Assembly: GCA_904502235.1 (NCBI GenBank)
Contig: CAJGDP010000003.1
Coordinates: 52,054-116,053 of the forward strand
Length of the DNA stretch: 64,000 bases
Direction: 5' to 3'
From: an uncultured Bacteroidaceae bacterium
Lineage (GTDB): Bacteria > Bacteroidota > Bacteroidia > Bacteroidales > Bacteroidaceae
Part shown: positions 63,365 to 64,000 of the stretch, piece after piece
How the letters are laid out: each line of letters opens with the position of its first letter
How positions within the stretch are numbered: the stretch's first letter is position 1
Program-made: the position numbers and the translations under genes
Notes under the pieces: model-generated
Seen by the model: only the letters and a program-made list of their open reading frames with translations
Databases searched by the model: none
What the model was told of the DNA's origin: nothing

Positions 63365-63904
63365 ATGGGAAGATTTGATAAATATAATGTTGATCTGAAG
63401 GGATTGAAAGTTGCGTCCCTGAATTTGGAGTTTGACCTTGATAATGCCTTTTTTGGCGATATCGATGGTGAAGAGTTTCAGAAAGGTGCTGTCAAGGCAT
63501 TGGTAACAGTGAAAAAGAATCGCGATGTATTCGAATTTCATTTTGCCTTGAACGGAACGGTGGTTGTTCCTTGTGACCGTTGCCTCGATGACCTTGAGGT
63601 GGACGTGGACACAGAGAACACTCTTAGAGTGAAACTTGGTGAAGAGTATGCCGACGATGGCGATATAGTTATCGTTCCTGAACAGGATGGTGATTTGAAT
63701 ATCGCGTGGTATCTCTACGAATTCATTGTTTTGTCGTTGCCGATGAAACGTGTGCATGCTCCGGGAAAGTGTAATCACGAAATGACGGGCAAGCTGAAGA
63801 AACACTCTGCCGAGCGTAACGATGATGAAAATGGCAATGAAGAACAAGGGTTTGATCCCCGTTGGGAAGGTTTGAAGAATATACAAATTGATGAAGATAA
63901 TTAA
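63365..63904 (+). CDS. YceD/DUF177 family protein
   Basis: This 179-residue protein has the YceD signature in VPCDRCLDDLEVDVD. YceD is widely co-encoded with rpmF, as here (12-base gap); in some bacteria and plastids it affects 23S rRNA accumulation, so it probably acts in ribosome assembly. The C-terminal part is acidic and disordered. The start is fixed by the frame and by the possible leader ORF just upstream. Confidence 0.9.
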   Translation: MGRFDKYNVDLKGLKVASLNLEFDLDNAFFGDIDGEEFQKGAVKALVTVKKNRDVFEFHFALNGTVVVPCDRCLDDLEVDVDTENTLRVKLGEEYADDGDIVIVPEQDGDLNIAWYLYEFIVLSLPMKRVHAPGKCNHEMTGKLKKHSAERNDDENGNEEQGFDPRWEGLKNIQIDEDN

Positions 63905-63916
63905 AAAGTAAGAAAA

Positions 63917-64000
63917 ATGGCACATCCTAAAAGAAGACAATCAAAGACTAGAACTGCCAAGAGAAGAACTCATGACAAGGCAGTAGCTCCTACATTGGCA
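63917..64000 (+). CDS. rpmF: 50S ribosomal protein L32 (3' end outside window)
   Basis: The first 28 codons read MAHPKRRQSKTRTAKRRTHD and onward, the conserved N terminus of bL32, a structural protein of the large ribosomal subunit. The gene runs off the right edge. In many bacteria plsX and fabH follow. Twelve bases separate it from yceD. Confidence 0.95.
   Translation, partial: MAHPKRRQSKTRTAKRRTHDKAVAPTLA

Overview
The window is a gene-dense piece of a Bacteroidales chromosome (Bacteroides/Prevotella-like; I cannot fix the genus). The evidence is: a dcw cluster in Bacteroidota order with an FtsL-like gene, a PASTA-bearing FtsI and a meso-DAP-type MurE; repeated promoter boxes of the Bacteroidota TAnnTTTG (-7) type; no reliance on strong Shine-Dalgarno sequences; and typical Bacteroidales families such as PepSY-like proteins, a very long signal peptidase I with WbqC, YfhO, FabK and class III ribonucleotide reductase. 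No rRNA, tRNA, CRISPR array, insertion sequence or phage gene was seen.

Layout. 1-13461 (minus): the division and cell-wall operon mraZ-rsmH-ftsL-ftsI-murE-mraY-murD-ftsW-murG-murC-ftsQ-ftsA, with ftsA running off the left edge. Its promoter is overlaid by direct repeats that look like MraZ boxes. 13719-17191 (minus): nhaA, two PepSY-like exported proteins and a PAP2-family membrane enzyme. 17319-17936 (plus): a phosphopantetheinyl transferase. 17937-19283 (minus): ndk and an M23/LysM peptidase. 19371-25410 (minus): pdxJ-exbB-exbD-tonB-like-DJ-1-ispD-recG. 25582-26454 (plus): nadK. 26492-34504 (minus): an MsbA-like ABC exporter, LOG protein, PfkB kinase, then a His-rich CusB/CzcB-like adaptor and its RND pump. 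34587-37420 (minus): thioesterase, small anchored protein, CoA-transferase, SpoU methyltransferase. 37572-42348 (plus): mfd and an exported C1B aminopeptidase. 42404-46464 (minus): dapB-lepB-wbqC and an acyltransferase.

46628-57208 (plus) is one unbroken run: metG, a Wzx-like flippase, two GT4-like glycosyltransferases, a YfhO-like GT-C membrane protein, a GT2 enzyme and an aminopeptidase P, closed by a strong bidirectional terminator. 57248-58379 (minus) holds fabK and a 57-residue membrane ORF upstream of it. 58629-61972 (plus) is the anaerobic ribonucleotide reductase group nrdD-nrdG-nitroreductase behind a promoter with possible operator dyads. 62067-64000 (plus) holds an orphan histidine kinase, a YceD/DUF177 protein and the start of rpmF.

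Most of the window is core housekeeping. I did not find a defence island or an obviously new system. The points most worth a second look are the MraZ-box/promoter overlap, the metG-linked glycan cluster built around a YfhO protein, the exported aminopeptidase C with an altered C-terminal arm, the His-rich RND pair without an outer-membrane partner, and the small membrane ORF beside fabK.
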